From positions 62,001 through 126,000 of the forward strand of contig JAIQFH010000013.1 in the NCBI GenBank assembly GCA_020073385.1: a DNA stretch of 64,000 nt, given 5' to 3'. The first letter of the stretch is position 1. The number at the start of each line of letters is the position of its first letter. The translations under genes were made by a program, and so were the position numbers. Origin of the DNA: Terriglobia bacterium. Lineage in GTDB: Bacteria; Acidobacteriota; Terriglobia; Terriglobales; Acidobacteriaceae. The notes under the pieces were generated by a model, which saw only the letters and a program-made list of their open reading frames with translations, ran no database searches and had not been told where the DNA came from. Of the stretch, positions 33,139-43,100 are shown one piece after another.

Positions 33139-34161
33139 GTGAGAAAGCTAGTCTGGTTCATCCTGATTGTAATCATCGGCGCAGGGGGCTGGTTTGCCTG
33201 GGCGGTCCTGACCCCGGCCGAACCATCCGGACAGACATTTGTCATGCTGCGCCCGGGATATTCGACGCGCCGGATTGCCACCGAATTGCAGGGCGCGGGC
33301 GTAATCCGCAGTAAAGAAGCTTTCATCCTCTGGCACTATTTTCGTCGCCGCCGCTCGCTGAAGGCCGGAGAGTACCTGTTCGATAAGCCTGCCAACATTA
33401 TTGACATTCAGAGGCGCCTCCGCCGGGGCGACGTCTATTTCCACACGGTCGTTGTCCCCGAGGGCTACACCATGTTCGACATCGCCCGAGCGGTCCAGGA
33501 CGCCGGCCTGGGTTCTGCCGAGGATTTCCTGAAAGTGGCTCAGTCCGATACCGCTCTGATCACCGACATCGATCCCGCCGCCAAATCCCTCGAAGGCTAT
33601 CTCTTTCCCGAAACCTACGAATTCACCCGCATGATGACGATGCACGACATGGCCGCTGCCATGGTGAAGCAGTTCCGCCAGGCCGCCTCGCAAGCCGGTG
33701 TGCTCCCCAACCCCGCGTTAGGATTGACGGAAGGAACTGCGCCATCGCGTCCGTTGCACGAGCTCGTAACCATGGCGTCCATCGTCGAAAAAGAAACCTC
33801 AGTTCCTGCCGAACGCCCCCAGGTCGCCAGCGTCTACTTCAACCGCCTGAACAAACGCATCGCGCTCGACGCCGACCCCAGCATCATCTATGCCGAACTG
33901 CTGGCTGGAACGTACCAAGGCGCCCTCCACCACGCCGACACGAGATTCTCGTCTCCCTACAACACCTACCGCAACGCCGGCCTCCCGCCCGGCCCCATCT
34001 GCAATCCCGGACGCAGTTCCCTCGAAGCCGCCATGCGCCCCGCCCAAACCGACTACTACTACTTCGTAGCGGATGCCCAAGGGCATCACCGTTTCGCTCG
34101 GACCATGGAGGAGCACAACAAGAACGTCATCGCGTACCGGAAAGCAATGCGCGGCCATTAG
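33139..34161 (+). CDS. mltG: Endolytic murein transglycosylase MltG
   Basis: YceG-family protein of 340 residues starting at GTG 33139. One N-terminal helix (KLVWFILIVIIGAGGWFAWA) anchors it in the inner membrane. A LysM-like segment (QTFVMLRPGYSTRRIATELQ) precedes the catalytic domain with the motif MASIVEKETSVPAERPQVA, where the Glu in VEKE is the catalytic residue, followed by VYFNRLNKRIALDADPSIIY, SPYNTYRNAGLPPGPICNPG and YYFVADAQGHHRFARTMEEH. It cuts nascent glycan strands and sets their length. Transcribed alone. Confidence 0.95.
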   Translation: MRKLVWFILIVIIGAGGWFAWAVLTPAEPSGQTFVMLRPGYSTRRIATELQGAGVIRSKEAFILWHYFRRRRSLKAGEYLFDKPANIIDIQRRLRRGDVYFHTVVVPEGYTMFDIARAVQDAGLGSAEDFLKVAQSDTALITDIDPAAKSLEGYLFPETYEFTRMMTMHDMAAAMVKQFRQAASQAGVLPNPALGLTEGTAPSRPLHELVTMASIVEKETSVPAERPQVASVYFNRLNKRIALDADPSIIYAELLAGTYQGALHHADTRFSSPYNTYRNAGLPPGPICNPGRSSLEAAMRPAQTDYYYFVADAQGHHRFARTMEEHNKNVIAYRKAMRGH

Positions 34162-34491
34162 ATTTTCAGGCCGTAATAGCGGGAACCACAGCGATAGGCA
34201 GCGTTTGCTGGCCATTACCATTGTCGACACCGGATCGGCGCCCTGACCGTCATCCAGAACTGGACCGAGGAACTGAATAAGAGGTGACGTCTCGCGCTCG
34301 TCCTGCAACTCTGTTGGTAGTCTTGTCATTCCGAGACGGCGTCAGCCGTTGAGGAATCTGCTTTTTGCCGGCAGGGTTACACTGCAAGCGACAGCAGATT
34401 CCTGGCCTTCGGCTTCAGACTGACAGAGTCTTGCTGACGTAACTTACAACGTCGGCGGAATCCTTCCTTTGCATGTAGAATCCAAAGTCCC
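34162..34491. other. Intergenic region with an R3 repeat
   Basis: Bases 34325-34435 are a degenerate R3 palindrome: GTCATTCCGAGACGGCG, GAGGAATCTGC, then GCAGATTCCTGG. The rest holds nothing I can support; the last 60 bp would contain the promoter of the first quinone oxidoreductase. Confidence 0.6.
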
Positions 34492-35460
34492 ATGAAAGCC
34501 ATACTAGTCAAGCAAACCGGCGGGCCCGAGGTGATGGAACTGGTGGAGTTGCCGGTTCCCGAGCCGAAGGCGAATGAGGCGGTCGTGAGGTTGGCCGCTT
34601 CAGGCGTGAACTTCATCGATGTGTATCACCGCGAGGGGCGCTACAAAGTGCCGCTTCCATTTATTCCCGGGCAGGAGGGCGCCGGCCAAGTCGTGGCCGT
34701 CGGCTCCGATGTGAAGTCCGTAAAGATTGGCGACCGCGTCGCCTGGACGACGACGCTGGGTTCTTACGCGGAATATGTTGCCGGGGCCGCAGACCGGCTG
34801 GTACCGATTCCGGCGGGCGTGAGCGATCAGCAGGCTGCGGCGACGATGCTGCAGGGCATGACGGCACACTATCTGGCCTACGATACGTATCCTCTGAAAC
34901 GCGGTGAGACGGCGCTGGTGCACGCGGCGGCCGGCGGCGTGGGATTGCTACTGGTGCAACTGGCGCACAACATCGGCGCGCGCGTGATTGCGACAGTCTC
35001 GACTGAGGACAAAGCGAAACTGGCGCGTGAGGCGGGAGCCGACGAAATCATCCTTTATTCGCAGGTGGATTTTGAAGCCGAGACCAAGCGGCTGATGGGT
35101 GGCAAGGGTGTAGACGTTGTCTATGACTCGGTGGGCAAGACGACGTTTGAGAAGGGCCTGAACGTTCTGCGTCCGCGCGGAATGATGGTGCTGTTCGGCG
35201 GATCAAGCGGCGCGGTGCCTCCCTTTGATCCCATCACTCTGACCCAAAAAGGTTCGCTGTTTCTGACACGGCCCTCTCTCGGGAACTATATTGCCACGCG
35301 CGAGGAGTTGATGGTGCGATCGGGCGCAGTGTTTGCGATGATCGCGTCAGGAAAACTGAAGCTGCGGATCGAGCACACGTATCCTCTTGCCGAGGCGCAG
35401 CGCGCGCACCGCGAGTTGGAAGGACGGAAGACGACGGGTAAGTTGTTGTTGATCCCGTAA
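34492..35460 (+). CDS. Zinc-independent quinone oxidoreductase (MDR family), copy 1
   Basis: NADPH:quinone reductase of the medium-chain dehydrogenase/reductase family, 322 residues, without zinc-ligand cysteines. Motifs are MKAILVKQTGGPEVMELVEL, FIPGQEGAGQVVAVGSDVKS, the NADPH-binding HAAAGGVGLLLVQLAHNIG and GKGVDVVYDSVGKTTFEKGL. Reduces quinones or enones with NADPH in the cytosol. A paralogue of equal length follows 160 bp downstream. Confidence 0.92.
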   Translation: MKAILVKQTGGPEVMELVELPVPEPKANEAVVRLAASGVNFIDVYHREGRYKVPLPFIPGQEGAGQVVAVGSDVKSVKIGDRVAWTTTLGSYAEYVAGAADRLVPIPAGVSDQQAAATMLQGMTAHYLAYDTYPLKRGETALVHAAAGGVGLLLVQLAHNIGARVIATVSTEDKAKLAREAGADEIILYSQVDFEAETKRLMGGKGVDVVYDSVGKTTFEKGLNVLRPRGMMVLFGGSSGAVPPFDPITLTQKGSLFLTRPSLGNYIATREELMVRSGAVFAMIASGKLKLRIEHTYPLAEAQRAHRELEGRKTTGKLLLIP

Positions 35461-35471
35461 TTTTTATTTTT

Positions 35472-35588
35472 GTCATCCTGAACCGGAGCCTTTGGCGGCG
35501 AAGGACCTGTGTGCCTGCCGGCAGCATCGGCGCTGCCGACGAGTGCATAGGTCCTTCGGCCCGCAAGAAACGCGGGCCTCAGGATGAC
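35472..35588. repeat. R3 palindrome between the two quinone oxidoreductases
   Basis: GTCATCCTGAACCGGAGCCT … GCGGGCCTCAGGATGAC, 117 bp, with inner arms AAGGACCT/AGGTCCTT. It fills most of the 159-bp spacer between the paralogues. Confidence 0.85.
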
Positions 35589-35619
35589 AATCGTTTGAGA
35601 GTGGGGCAAAAGGACAACT

Positions 35620-36588
35620 ATGAAAGCGATTCGGGTGCGGCATATTGGCGGGCCGGAGGTGATGGAACTGGCAGAAGTGCCGACTCCGCAAGCGAAGGCA
35701 TCAGAAGCAGTCGTCAAGGTCAATGTCGCGGGAGTGAATTCCATCGACGGCCAGTTCCGTGACGGCCGTCTGCGCACGCCGTTGCCATTCATTCCCGGTC
35801 AGGAAGGCGCAGGCGTAGTCACGGCAGTCGGTCCGCAGGTGAAGGCGCTGAAGATCGGCGATCGCGTGGCCTGGAGCGGGACGCTGGGTTCGTACGCAGA
35901 ATATGTCGCTGCTCCCGAGGAACATCTGGTGCCGGTGCCGCCGGCGATCAGCGACGACCAAGCGACCGCTGCGATGATGCACGGGCTTACCGCCCACTAT
36001 CTGGTCACCGACGCGCACAAGCTCAAAGCGGGCGAAACGGCGCTGGTGCACGCGGCAGCCGGAGGCGTCGGGTTGATGGTCGTGCAGATGGCGCACGCAA
36101 TCGGGGCGCGCGTGATCGGAACCGCATCGAGTGACGAAAAGGCGCAACTGGCACGCGAAGCCGGCGCTGACGAAGTGATCGTCTTCACCCGTCAGGATTT
36201 CGAGACGGAAGTGAAGCGCCTCACCGACGGCAAGGGCGTAGAAGTTGTCTACGACGGAGTCGGCAAAGCGACCTTCGAGAAGAATCTGAACGTGATGCGT
36301 CTGCGCGGGATGCTCGTGGTCTACGGCATGTCGAGCGGAGCGGTCCCTCCTGTCGATCCCGCAAAGCTATCAGAGAAAGGATCGCTCTACATGGCGCGCA
36401 CAACACTGGCTCACTTCACGGCGACGCGGGAAGAATTGCTGGCGCGCACCTCGGCGCTGTTCAGCATGATTGCTGGCGGCAGCCTGAAAGTGCGAATCGC
36501 CAAAAAATATCCGTTAGCCGAAGCGCCGCAAGCCCACCGCGACATGGAAGCAAGGAAACTGGCCGGGAAGCTCCTGCTTGCCCCGTAA
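35620..36588 (+). CDS. Zinc-independent quinone oxidoreductase (MDR family), copy 2
   Basis: A close paralogue of the gene at 34492, also 322 residues and collinear throughout: MKAIRVRHIGGPEVMELAEV, FIPGQEGAGVVTAVGPQVKA, HAAAGGVGLMVVQMAHAIG and GKGVEVVYDGVGKATFEKNL. Differences are spread over the whole length, including the substrate-facing segments after residue 50 and near 240-270, so the duplication is not very recent and the substrates may differ. NADPH-dependent reductase of quinones or enones by family. Confidence 0.92.
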   Translation: MKAIRVRHIGGPEVMELAEVPTPQAKASEAVVKVNVAGVNSIDGQFRDGRLRTPLPFIPGQEGAGVVTAVGPQVKALKIGDRVAWSGTLGSYAEYVAAPEEHLVPVPPAISDDQATAAMMHGLTAHYLVTDAHKLKAGETALVHAAAGGVGLMVVQMAHAIGARVIGTASSDEKAQLAREAGADEVIVFTRQDFETEVKRLTDGKGVEVVYDGVGKATFEKNLNVMRLRGMLVVYGMSSGAVPPVDPAKLSEKGSLYMARTTLAHFTATREELLARTSALFSMIAGGSLKVRIAKKYPLAEAPQAHRDMEARKLAGKLLLAP

Positions 36589-36596
36589 GAAACTTA

Positions 36597-36655
36597 TGTG
36601 GAGACAGCCGCCTTCGGCTGTCCGGCCCAGCAAAGCTCGGCGGTTCGCCGGCGGC
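36597..36655. repeat. R2 repeat after the second quinone oxidoreductase
   Basis: TGTGGAGACAGCCGCCTTCG paired with CGGCTGTCCGG; the continuing text AGCTCGGCGGTTCGCCGG is another hairpin. Confidence 0.75.
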
Positions 36656-36765
36656 GACACTGCAGACGAGGTCCATTCCGAGCTGACAACAGCCGGGCGC
36701 ATCAGCGTCCAAAACCGCGGACGTCTCAGCTCTCAGTTCTCAGCTCTCGCAGCCCCACCATCTTT

Positions 36766-36862
36766 GTCATTCCGAACGGCGTTTCGCCGTGAGGAATCTG
36801 TTGTCGCTTGCACCCTCGATGCGGTCGGCAAAGAGCAGATTCCTCCGTTCGGTCGGAATGAC
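36766..36862. repeat. R3 palindrome (GTCATTCCGA type)
   Basis: GTCATTCCGAACGGCGTTTC … GTTCGGTCGGAATGAC, with inner GAGGAATCTG/CAGATTCCTC arms. Lies 10 bp from the stop of the flavin split-barrel gene. Confidence 0.85.
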
Positions 36863-36871
36863 AAAACTGGG

Positions 36872-37528
36872 TTATTTGCGAACGTAATTTCTAAGATAGT
36901 CCGGCACCTCTCGCACCGGTTCCAACTTCGGGTCGCAAATCGCCTCTCCCGCCTTCATCTCCAACGACAACACTCCCGCCCACGTAGGGAACACTAAGTC
37001 CTCCGCGTCATCAACAGGCGGCCCCGTGCGGACCTTGGCGGAAAATTCTTCGATCGGCACGCGCAACACCGACGTAGCCTTCAGTTCGCGCTCGTTGGGT
37101 TGCCGCGCATCGTCCCAGCGGCCGGGCAGGATGTGTTCGGAGAGCACGCGCAAGGCGGTAAGCCTTTCTTCCGGATCATCCACCAGCGCGGCTTTCCCCA
37201 GGATCACCACCGAGCGGTAATTCATCGAGTGGTTGAAAACGGAGCGGGCGATCACCAGTCCGTCGAGCAGCGTGACAGTCACGCAAACTGCGACGCCTTC
37301 TTTCATCTGGCGCAACATGCGACTGGCCGCCGAACCGTGGATGTAAAGGTTCGCGTCTTTGCGGCCGTAAGATGTCGGGATCACGAACGGCTGGCCATCG
37401 ACTAGGAATCCTACGTGGCAGATGAAGCCTTCGTCGAGGATGTGGTACGCGGCCTCGCGGTCATACACACCGCGCTCGGGTTCACGGACTACACGCGTCC
37501 GCTGGGTTGGCATCTGAGTTTCAGACAT
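36872..37528 (-). CDS. Pyridoxamine 5'-phosphate oxidase-like FMN-binding protein
   Basis: Protein of 218 residues from the ATG at 37528 (MSETQMPTQR); the longer frame adds a segment without family features. Split-barrel flavin-binding fold: GFICHVGFLVDGQPFVIPTS, YGRKDANLYIHGSAASRMLR, VCVTVTLLDGLVIARSVFNH and SMNYRSVVILGKAALVDDPE. The RSVFNHSMNYRSVV motif is typical of the pyridoxamine-oxidase-like family often linked to flavin-dependent reduction. Function of individual members is mostly unknown. It is divergent from the TonB-dependent receptor that starts 168 bp away. Confidence 0.85.
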   Translation of the reverse strand: MSETQMPTQRTRVVREPERGVYDREAAYHILDEGFICHVGFLVDGQPFVIPTSYGRKDANLYIHGSAASRMLRQMKEGVAVCVTVTLLDGLVIARSVFNHSMNYRSVVILGKAALVDDPEERLTALRVLSEHILPGRWDDARQPNERELKATSVLRVPIEEFSAKVRTGPPVDDAEDLVFPTWAGVLSLEMKAGEAICDPKLEPVREVPDYLRNYVRK

Positions 37529-37696
37529 GGAGGAAAAAACTCCGGGCAAGCGCCAAGGATGGATGAAGGAAGAGTGTAACATCGGGCGGTCGGGCGGCAG
37601 GCGTCAGGCCTCGGACGGGATATGTCGCAATTCGGAGCGGCGTCCCGGCTAGAATGTACTGTGTCCGTGCCCCTGCTCGACTGCTTAGAAAGACTT

Positions 37697-39985
37697 ATGC
37701 GTTTTCTTCTTTGTGCCCTCCTGATTCTCGCCTCCGTGGCCAGTCGTGCGGCTGAGATCAGAGGCAAGGTTACGAATGCGGTTGGCGGTGAAGCATTGGG
37801 ACAAGTGGAAGTCTCGGTGCTCGGGACAAAAGTTAGCGTCATCACCTCACCCGCCGGCGAGTTCACGATCCCAAAGCTTGCTCCCGGAAAATACATTCTG
37901 CGGCTGAATGCGGTCAGCTACCGGCTCCTCACCGTTCCCTTTACTCTCACGACCGATGGCGATATCAAGGAATTCTCCATCACCATGGTGCCCGACAACT
38001 TCCGGCACATCGACAAGGTGGAGGTACGCGGAGATCTTTTCCAGGTTTCTGATTCTCCGGCGACCACCGAGATGAATCTGACCAGTTCGGAGATTCGCGA
38101 GACTTCGACGGTGTTTGCCGACGATCCGTTTCGCGCCGTGCAGACGCTGCCGGGAGTTTCCGCAGAGGGCAACAACGAGTTCTTCGCAGAATTCTCGGTC
38201 ATGGGTGCGGCGTTCCCCAATGTCGGCGTTTACATCGATGATGTGGTCGTGCTCAATCCCTTTCATGAGATCGGAAATTTCAGCGAGGGCGCTTCGCTGG
38301 GCGTGCTGACCAGCGAAGTGGTGGAGGAGATGAAGCTGCTGCCCGCGGCGTTTCCCGAGCGGTATGGCGACGCGGACGGCGCGGCCCTCGACATTCATAC
38401 CCGTGACGGCAGCCGCAGCGCTCCGCTGTTCCGAATCACCGCCGGAATCGCCGCCAGTGAGATTCTCGGTGAAGGCTGGTTCAACAGTTCGCGAAAGGGA
38501 TCGTGGCTGGCTTCCGCGCGCAAGAGCTACATCAATTATCTGATTCATGGCCGGATACAGGACGCCGCCAACGTCGGCTTCGAAGACGCGGACCTGAAGT
38601 TGAGTTACGACCTCACTCCTCGTCAGAACCTGAACCTGTTTGCCACCGACGGCCACACCAATATGTCGATGAACGATCAGGCGTCGTTCTCCAACGTTCA
38701 GTACGCAAGCGGGAATAGCGATTTCACGCTCGCGCGCGCTGGCTGGCGTTGGGCTCTGAACCCACGCTTGCTGTTGGACACTCGCGCTGCCTACATTCGC
38801 GAGCCCGATGAGCTGTTCAACAACATGAATCAGTTGCTTACCAAAACCGATCATCGCGAGTGGGTGGGCGGTGCGGGAGTGTCGTGGGCATGGGTGCAGG
38901 ATCACGTTTTGCAAGCGGGATTATCCGAGCGGCGAATTCGGGACAGCGAATATCAAGTTGGCATCACCAACAGCGGCCAACTGCAACCGTTCTCGTACGC
39001 CGGATCGGGATTACGCCAGACCGTTTACGTGGAGCAGGCTTCCGGATTGCTCCACGGGCGGCTCCACGTGCTCGGCAGCCTGCGCTGGGAGCGGTTTCAG
39101 GAATATCTGCCGCAGCAGTTCTCGCCGCAGATTTCACTGGCACTGCGAGCGGCGCGCAACACCGAACTGCAATTTGCAGCAGGAAAGTATTCGCAATTCT
39201 CCAATTTTTCCTTCGGCCCGCCGCCGGGAGAATGTGTCGCCGAAGCCACACTTCCAGTGAAGTCGGAGCACTATAGCGCAGCCGTCGAACAGAGGCTTGG
39301 CGAGAACACGCGAGTCCGGCTGCAGGTTTTCGAAAGAAGAGGCTTCTTCTCCGTGGGCGTGACTCCTCCCGGCCAGTTGGATTCCGCATCGTGCCCGGTC
39401 GTGCGGCCGCTCTCAGAAGGCACATTCAAAAGGGACTACGCCCGCGGCGCACAACTTATTCTGCAAAGACGCAGCGCCAATCGTTTATCGGGGTGGATCG
39501 GATACACACTGCTGGCTGCCAGAGAGCGCGAGTATCAGATCGCGGTGCCGTTTCCGCCGTTTTCCCAGTTGTCTGATTCCAATTTTTACTACTCCACTCT
39601 TGAAGACCAGCGCCATTCTCTGAGTCTGTTCGCCACCTACCGTCTCCGGCCAACGCTGAATCTCAGCGGGAAGTTCCTGTATGGGTCGGGATATCCCGTG
39701 CCGAGCGGGACCTTCGTGCAGATCGACACTGGGCAGTTCATCCCAACCGGGATCAACACGGCCAGACTCGGCCTTTACCAGAGGCTCGATGTTCGCGCGG
39801 ATAAAGACTGGGCTTTTCAGCGATGGAAGCTCACGCTGTCTGGCGAAGTGTTGAATCTGACAAACCATTACAACGGCCGGTTCGCATACGAGTCCGGAAT
39901 CGACCCGAACACGGGCAAAGTCTTGGTGAAGACGCTGCAGGGTTTGCCGATCACCCCGACCGTAGGCGTCGCAGCGCAGTTCTAA
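37697..39985 (+). CDS. TonB-dependent outer-membrane receptor
   Basis: Receptor of 762 residues from the ATG at 37697, which starts the signal MRFLLCALLILASVASRAAE; the longer frame to 37622 lacks one. Domains: carboxypeptidase-regulatory-like domain (about 22-105, EIRGKVTNAVGGEALGQVEV), TonB plug (about 120-235, SSEIRETSTVFADDPFRAVQ, TLPGVSAEGNNEFFAEFSVM) and 22-strand barrel. The C-terminus GVAAQF is the aromatic end required for BAM recognition. There is no substrate-defining neighbour. The energy would come from TonB/ExbBD; a TonB-like protein is encoded at 13603. Confidence 0.9.
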   Translation: MRFLLCALLILASVASRAAEIRGKVTNAVGGEALGQVEVSVLGTKVSVITSPAGEFTIPKLAPGKYILRLNAVSYRLLTVPFTLTTDGDIKEFSITMVPDNFRHIDKVEVRGDLFQVSDSPATTEMNLTSSEIRETSTVFADDPFRAVQTLPGVSAEGNNEFFAEFSVMGAAFPNVGVYIDDVVVLNPFHEIGNFSEGASLGVLTSEVVEEMKLLPAAFPERYGDADGAALDIHTRDGSRSAPLFRITAGIAASEILGEGWFNSSRKGSWLASARKSYINYLIHGRIQDAANVGFEDADLKLSYDLTPRQNLNLFATDGHTNMSMNDQASFSNVQYASGNSDFTLARAGWRWALNPRLLLDTRAAYIREPDELFNNMNQLLTKTDHREWVGGAGVSWAWVQDHVLQAGLSERRIRDSEYQVGITNSGQLQPFSYAGSGLRQTVYVEQASGLLHGRLHVLGSLRWERFQEYLPQQFSPQISLALRAARNTELQFAAGKYSQFSNFSFGPPPGECVAEATLPVKSEHYSAAVEQRLGENTRVRLQVFERRGFFSVGVTPPGQLDSASCPVVRPLSEGTFKRDYARGAQLILQRRSANRLSGWIGYTLLAAREREYQIAVPFPPFSQLSDSNFYYSTLEDQRHSLSLFATYRLRPTLNLSGKFLYGSGYPVPSGTFVQIDTGQFIPTGINTARLGLYQRLDVRADKDWAFQRWKLTLSGEVLNLTNHYNGRFAYESGIDPNTGKVLVKTLQGLPITPTVGVAAQF

Positions 39986-40108
39986 AACGCAGGCGTCAGA
40001 CCTCGGACCTCAGCCCGCAGCCAAGTCACTTCCCTCGCATGCACTGATACACGTAGGTGCGAAGCTGCCAGCCTGACGCCCGATGTCCGATGTCTGAGGT
40101 CCGCTTTC

Positions 40109-43100
40109 CTACCAGTTCAGCTTCATGGCGAACTGAAACTGGCGTGGGTCGTAGGCGGCGGTCGCCTGGCCCGCGTTGGTGAACAGCGGGCTGACTGCCG
40201 CGACATTGTACTTATTGGCGATGTTAAAGATGTCGGCGATCAGATCCATGTTGAAGCGCTCGGTGAAGTTGATGCGCTTGGAAACGCGCATGTCGTTAAA
40301 CACCGTCCATGGAGTGACCCCGGCATTGCGGCCGAGGTTGCCATCAAGGAAGAGCAAGGCGTTGGGACTGGCAATCTGGGCCAGGCTGACCGAAGCAAAG
40401 CAGGGTTCCTGGAAAAATCCGGTTGATGAGAATTTGGAAGGAACGGTTGGGTAGCCACAAGGGTTGGTGGGAGTCCCGCCAGCTACTACATTGGGGCGAC
40501 TCGTCAAGGAGGATAACTGGAAGTTGTCTCCGCCGCTGGTGATGATGTTGAACGGCCGGCCGGAAGAAACCTCGACGACCGGGGCGAATGTCCAGTCGCT
40601 GAGTAGCTTTCTGCCGAAGCCTCCACTGAGCTTGCCGGTCTGGTAAACGGCGCTGAAGACGAAGCGATGGCGCTGATCGAACAACGATGAAGAGCGATCC
40701 ACAGCGGGATAGTAGCTATCCTGCGGGGTCAGCGTCGACTGCAAGTCGGTCGAGTCGTCGATAGAGTGCGACCAAGTGTAGGACGCCAGCATTTCGTAGT
40801 GGTTGCTGAAGCGCTTGCGCAGGTTGGTGGTGAAGCCGTGGTATACGGAGCTGCCGTTGGAGTAATTGGCGTCCATGTCTCCAAAGGGGACGCAGTTAGC
40901 GAGGGTGGCAGGATCGCAGTTCGGATTCAGGTGGGCAGCGGCCAGATCGGCTACGGCGTCCGCCACACAAGTCGGGAATGCCGTTACCATCGAGGCATTC
41001 AGGCCGGAGGGCCGAAACAAATTCGTCAGAGCAGCAGGAACATAGAAGGGCATGGCCCCGGGGAAGGCTCCAGCCAGAGGGCTCGGGCCACATGCCGGAA
41101 ATACCCCGTACACACTGGGGCTCTGCGTTCCTACGAAGAGCGGACTCCTGGGAAAATTCGTGTCAGTGGGCTGGAGGCCTGCAGCGCTGGCTACCGCGAC
41201 GGCGGCCATCCAGTTCTGCGTCGCCAGATCGCCTCGCACCGTGCTGGCGTTGATAGGACGGTTCAGATGCCGACCACCGTTGAAGTTATACGCGAGATTC
41301 AGCGCAAATCCGTGACCGAGATCGCGTTCCACGCTGAGATTGGCTTGCTGCGAATAGGCGTACACGAAGTTCTTCGCTTGGGGATAACCGAATGGTTGGA
41401 ACGCCAGCGGGAACGGGAACGGGGCATACGGAGCAGGCGGGTTGGTCAAATACTGCTGACCCAGAAACAGCGACTGACTGGATTGGCCAGCCGGGAACAA
41501 TGACTGGAATTGTTGCTGATCCGGCAGGTAGTTCAACTGGCCAACCGGCATGCAATTCGCGTTTCCTAGAACTCCAGTGAAAATGCTAGCGCCATTCAGG
41601 TTACCCGGACTAAAGGGGGTCGTCTTTGCGGTCGCATCGCAGGGAGCGCCACCAGGAAACGCCAGCTGACCGCTGGTTGAGCCATCGGAAGCATCGCCGA
41701 GGAAATACAGTCCGAGCAGCGGATGATCGTAGAACATCCCGTAGGAGCCGCGAATTACGGTCTTGCCGTCGCCTTTGGGATCCCAAGCCAAACCAACACG
41801 AGGCTGGAAGTTGTTCTTGTCGGTTTGGATCCCCTTCTGCAGCCCCAAAAAGTTGTAACCTGCCTGGGCCAGTCCAGTGGGTGCCTTGAACTTGGGCGGA
41901 ATCTCTATGTCATAGCGGACGCCAAAATTCAAGGTGACGTGAGGATTCACACGCCACGAATCCTGCCAGAAGAGTCCAATGGGGATGTTCTTGAACTTGT
42001 CACTGGGACTGCCCAACCCCTGGATGAAATCCACGGGAATGCCCGCGCCATAGGCCTGAACGGGCGAAAGGGCCGGAAAATCGGGAAGTGCGCCGGGGGC
42101 GGGATTGACGAAGCCGAGAGTGGAAGCGGTGATGCCGCCGAAGTCGTAGACCCCGCCGTAATTTACCGTGAACGTTGCGTCGACCGGCAGATAGTTGAAA
42201 TCGGCGCCAAATTTTGTGTTATGCCGCCCAATGCTCCACGAAAAATTGTCGGTGAACTGGTAGCGAGTCTCCGTACGCTGAATGTAGGAGTAAGGCTCGC
42301 GCCCGAAATAGGCGAAGCCCGGAATGTTGACGGCGGGGTCGGAGCCGTCGGGAACCTGCGTGTTGTAGAAGTAAGAGAGACCGCGGCGCGCGTACTGGAA
42401 ACGGAACTCGTTCACCTTGGTGGTGCCAATGGTCCAAGTGTCCTGTGCGGTGCCGGCGACGTCACGATAGGTCTGCTGCGAAGTACGGGAGTATGCATTC
42501 TGGCCGAACGGCTGATCCTGGCCGCTGACCTCAATTCCAGTCACAGTACTCGGGCTGACATTGACGCGAAGCATCAGGCGGTTGGCACTGCTCAGGTTGT
42601 GATCAATGCGGAGCGAGTAGAGGCTGGTGCCCTCAAACACCGGGAAGTTGCCGGTTTGCGAGGCCAAGGGATGATATGAACCGGGAACGTGGCTCGCGCC
42701 GAAACTTGCAGGTGCCGCGCAAGATGCTGGAGTGCAGTTGGTCGGGAAACCTGCCCAACCTTGCAGCGCGAAGCCGGAGATCACCTCGACCAGGCCAGTT
42801 GGCCATGCACCCTGCACCCCCTGGCCGGATGACGCGCCGGCAAGGGTCGCATATTGCTGAACTTCACCCTGGTAAAGTGGATTGGCCGACATGGTCGCTA
42901 AAACGGCGGGATTGCCAAGAAAAGAGGCCTGATCGGGGGTGAGTTGAAGATTCACCGTCCCGGCGGGTAGGAGCGGACTGAAAATTCCAGTGGCATCGAA
43001 AGGAGACAGGCTGAAGCAGGTCTGGCCACCAGTCGTTTTGCAGTCCTGGCCGATCGACGAGAATCCCGTCTCGTGACGCCGGGTGACCTCGTACGAGAAG

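Noticed and set aside
34325-36862. Cluster of R3 repeats considered as a CRISPR array
   Set aside because: Copies are palindromic, of unequal length, separated by genes, and there are no regular spacers or cas genes.
37847-38914. 355-residue open frame opposite the TonB-dependent receptor
   Set aside because: Antisense to a receptor with correct plug and barrel motifs; no independent support.
41723-42679. 318-residue open frame opposite the Oar-like receptor
   Set aside because: Lies fully antisense to a gene with a clear family, and its translation has no domain features; a high-GC shadow.
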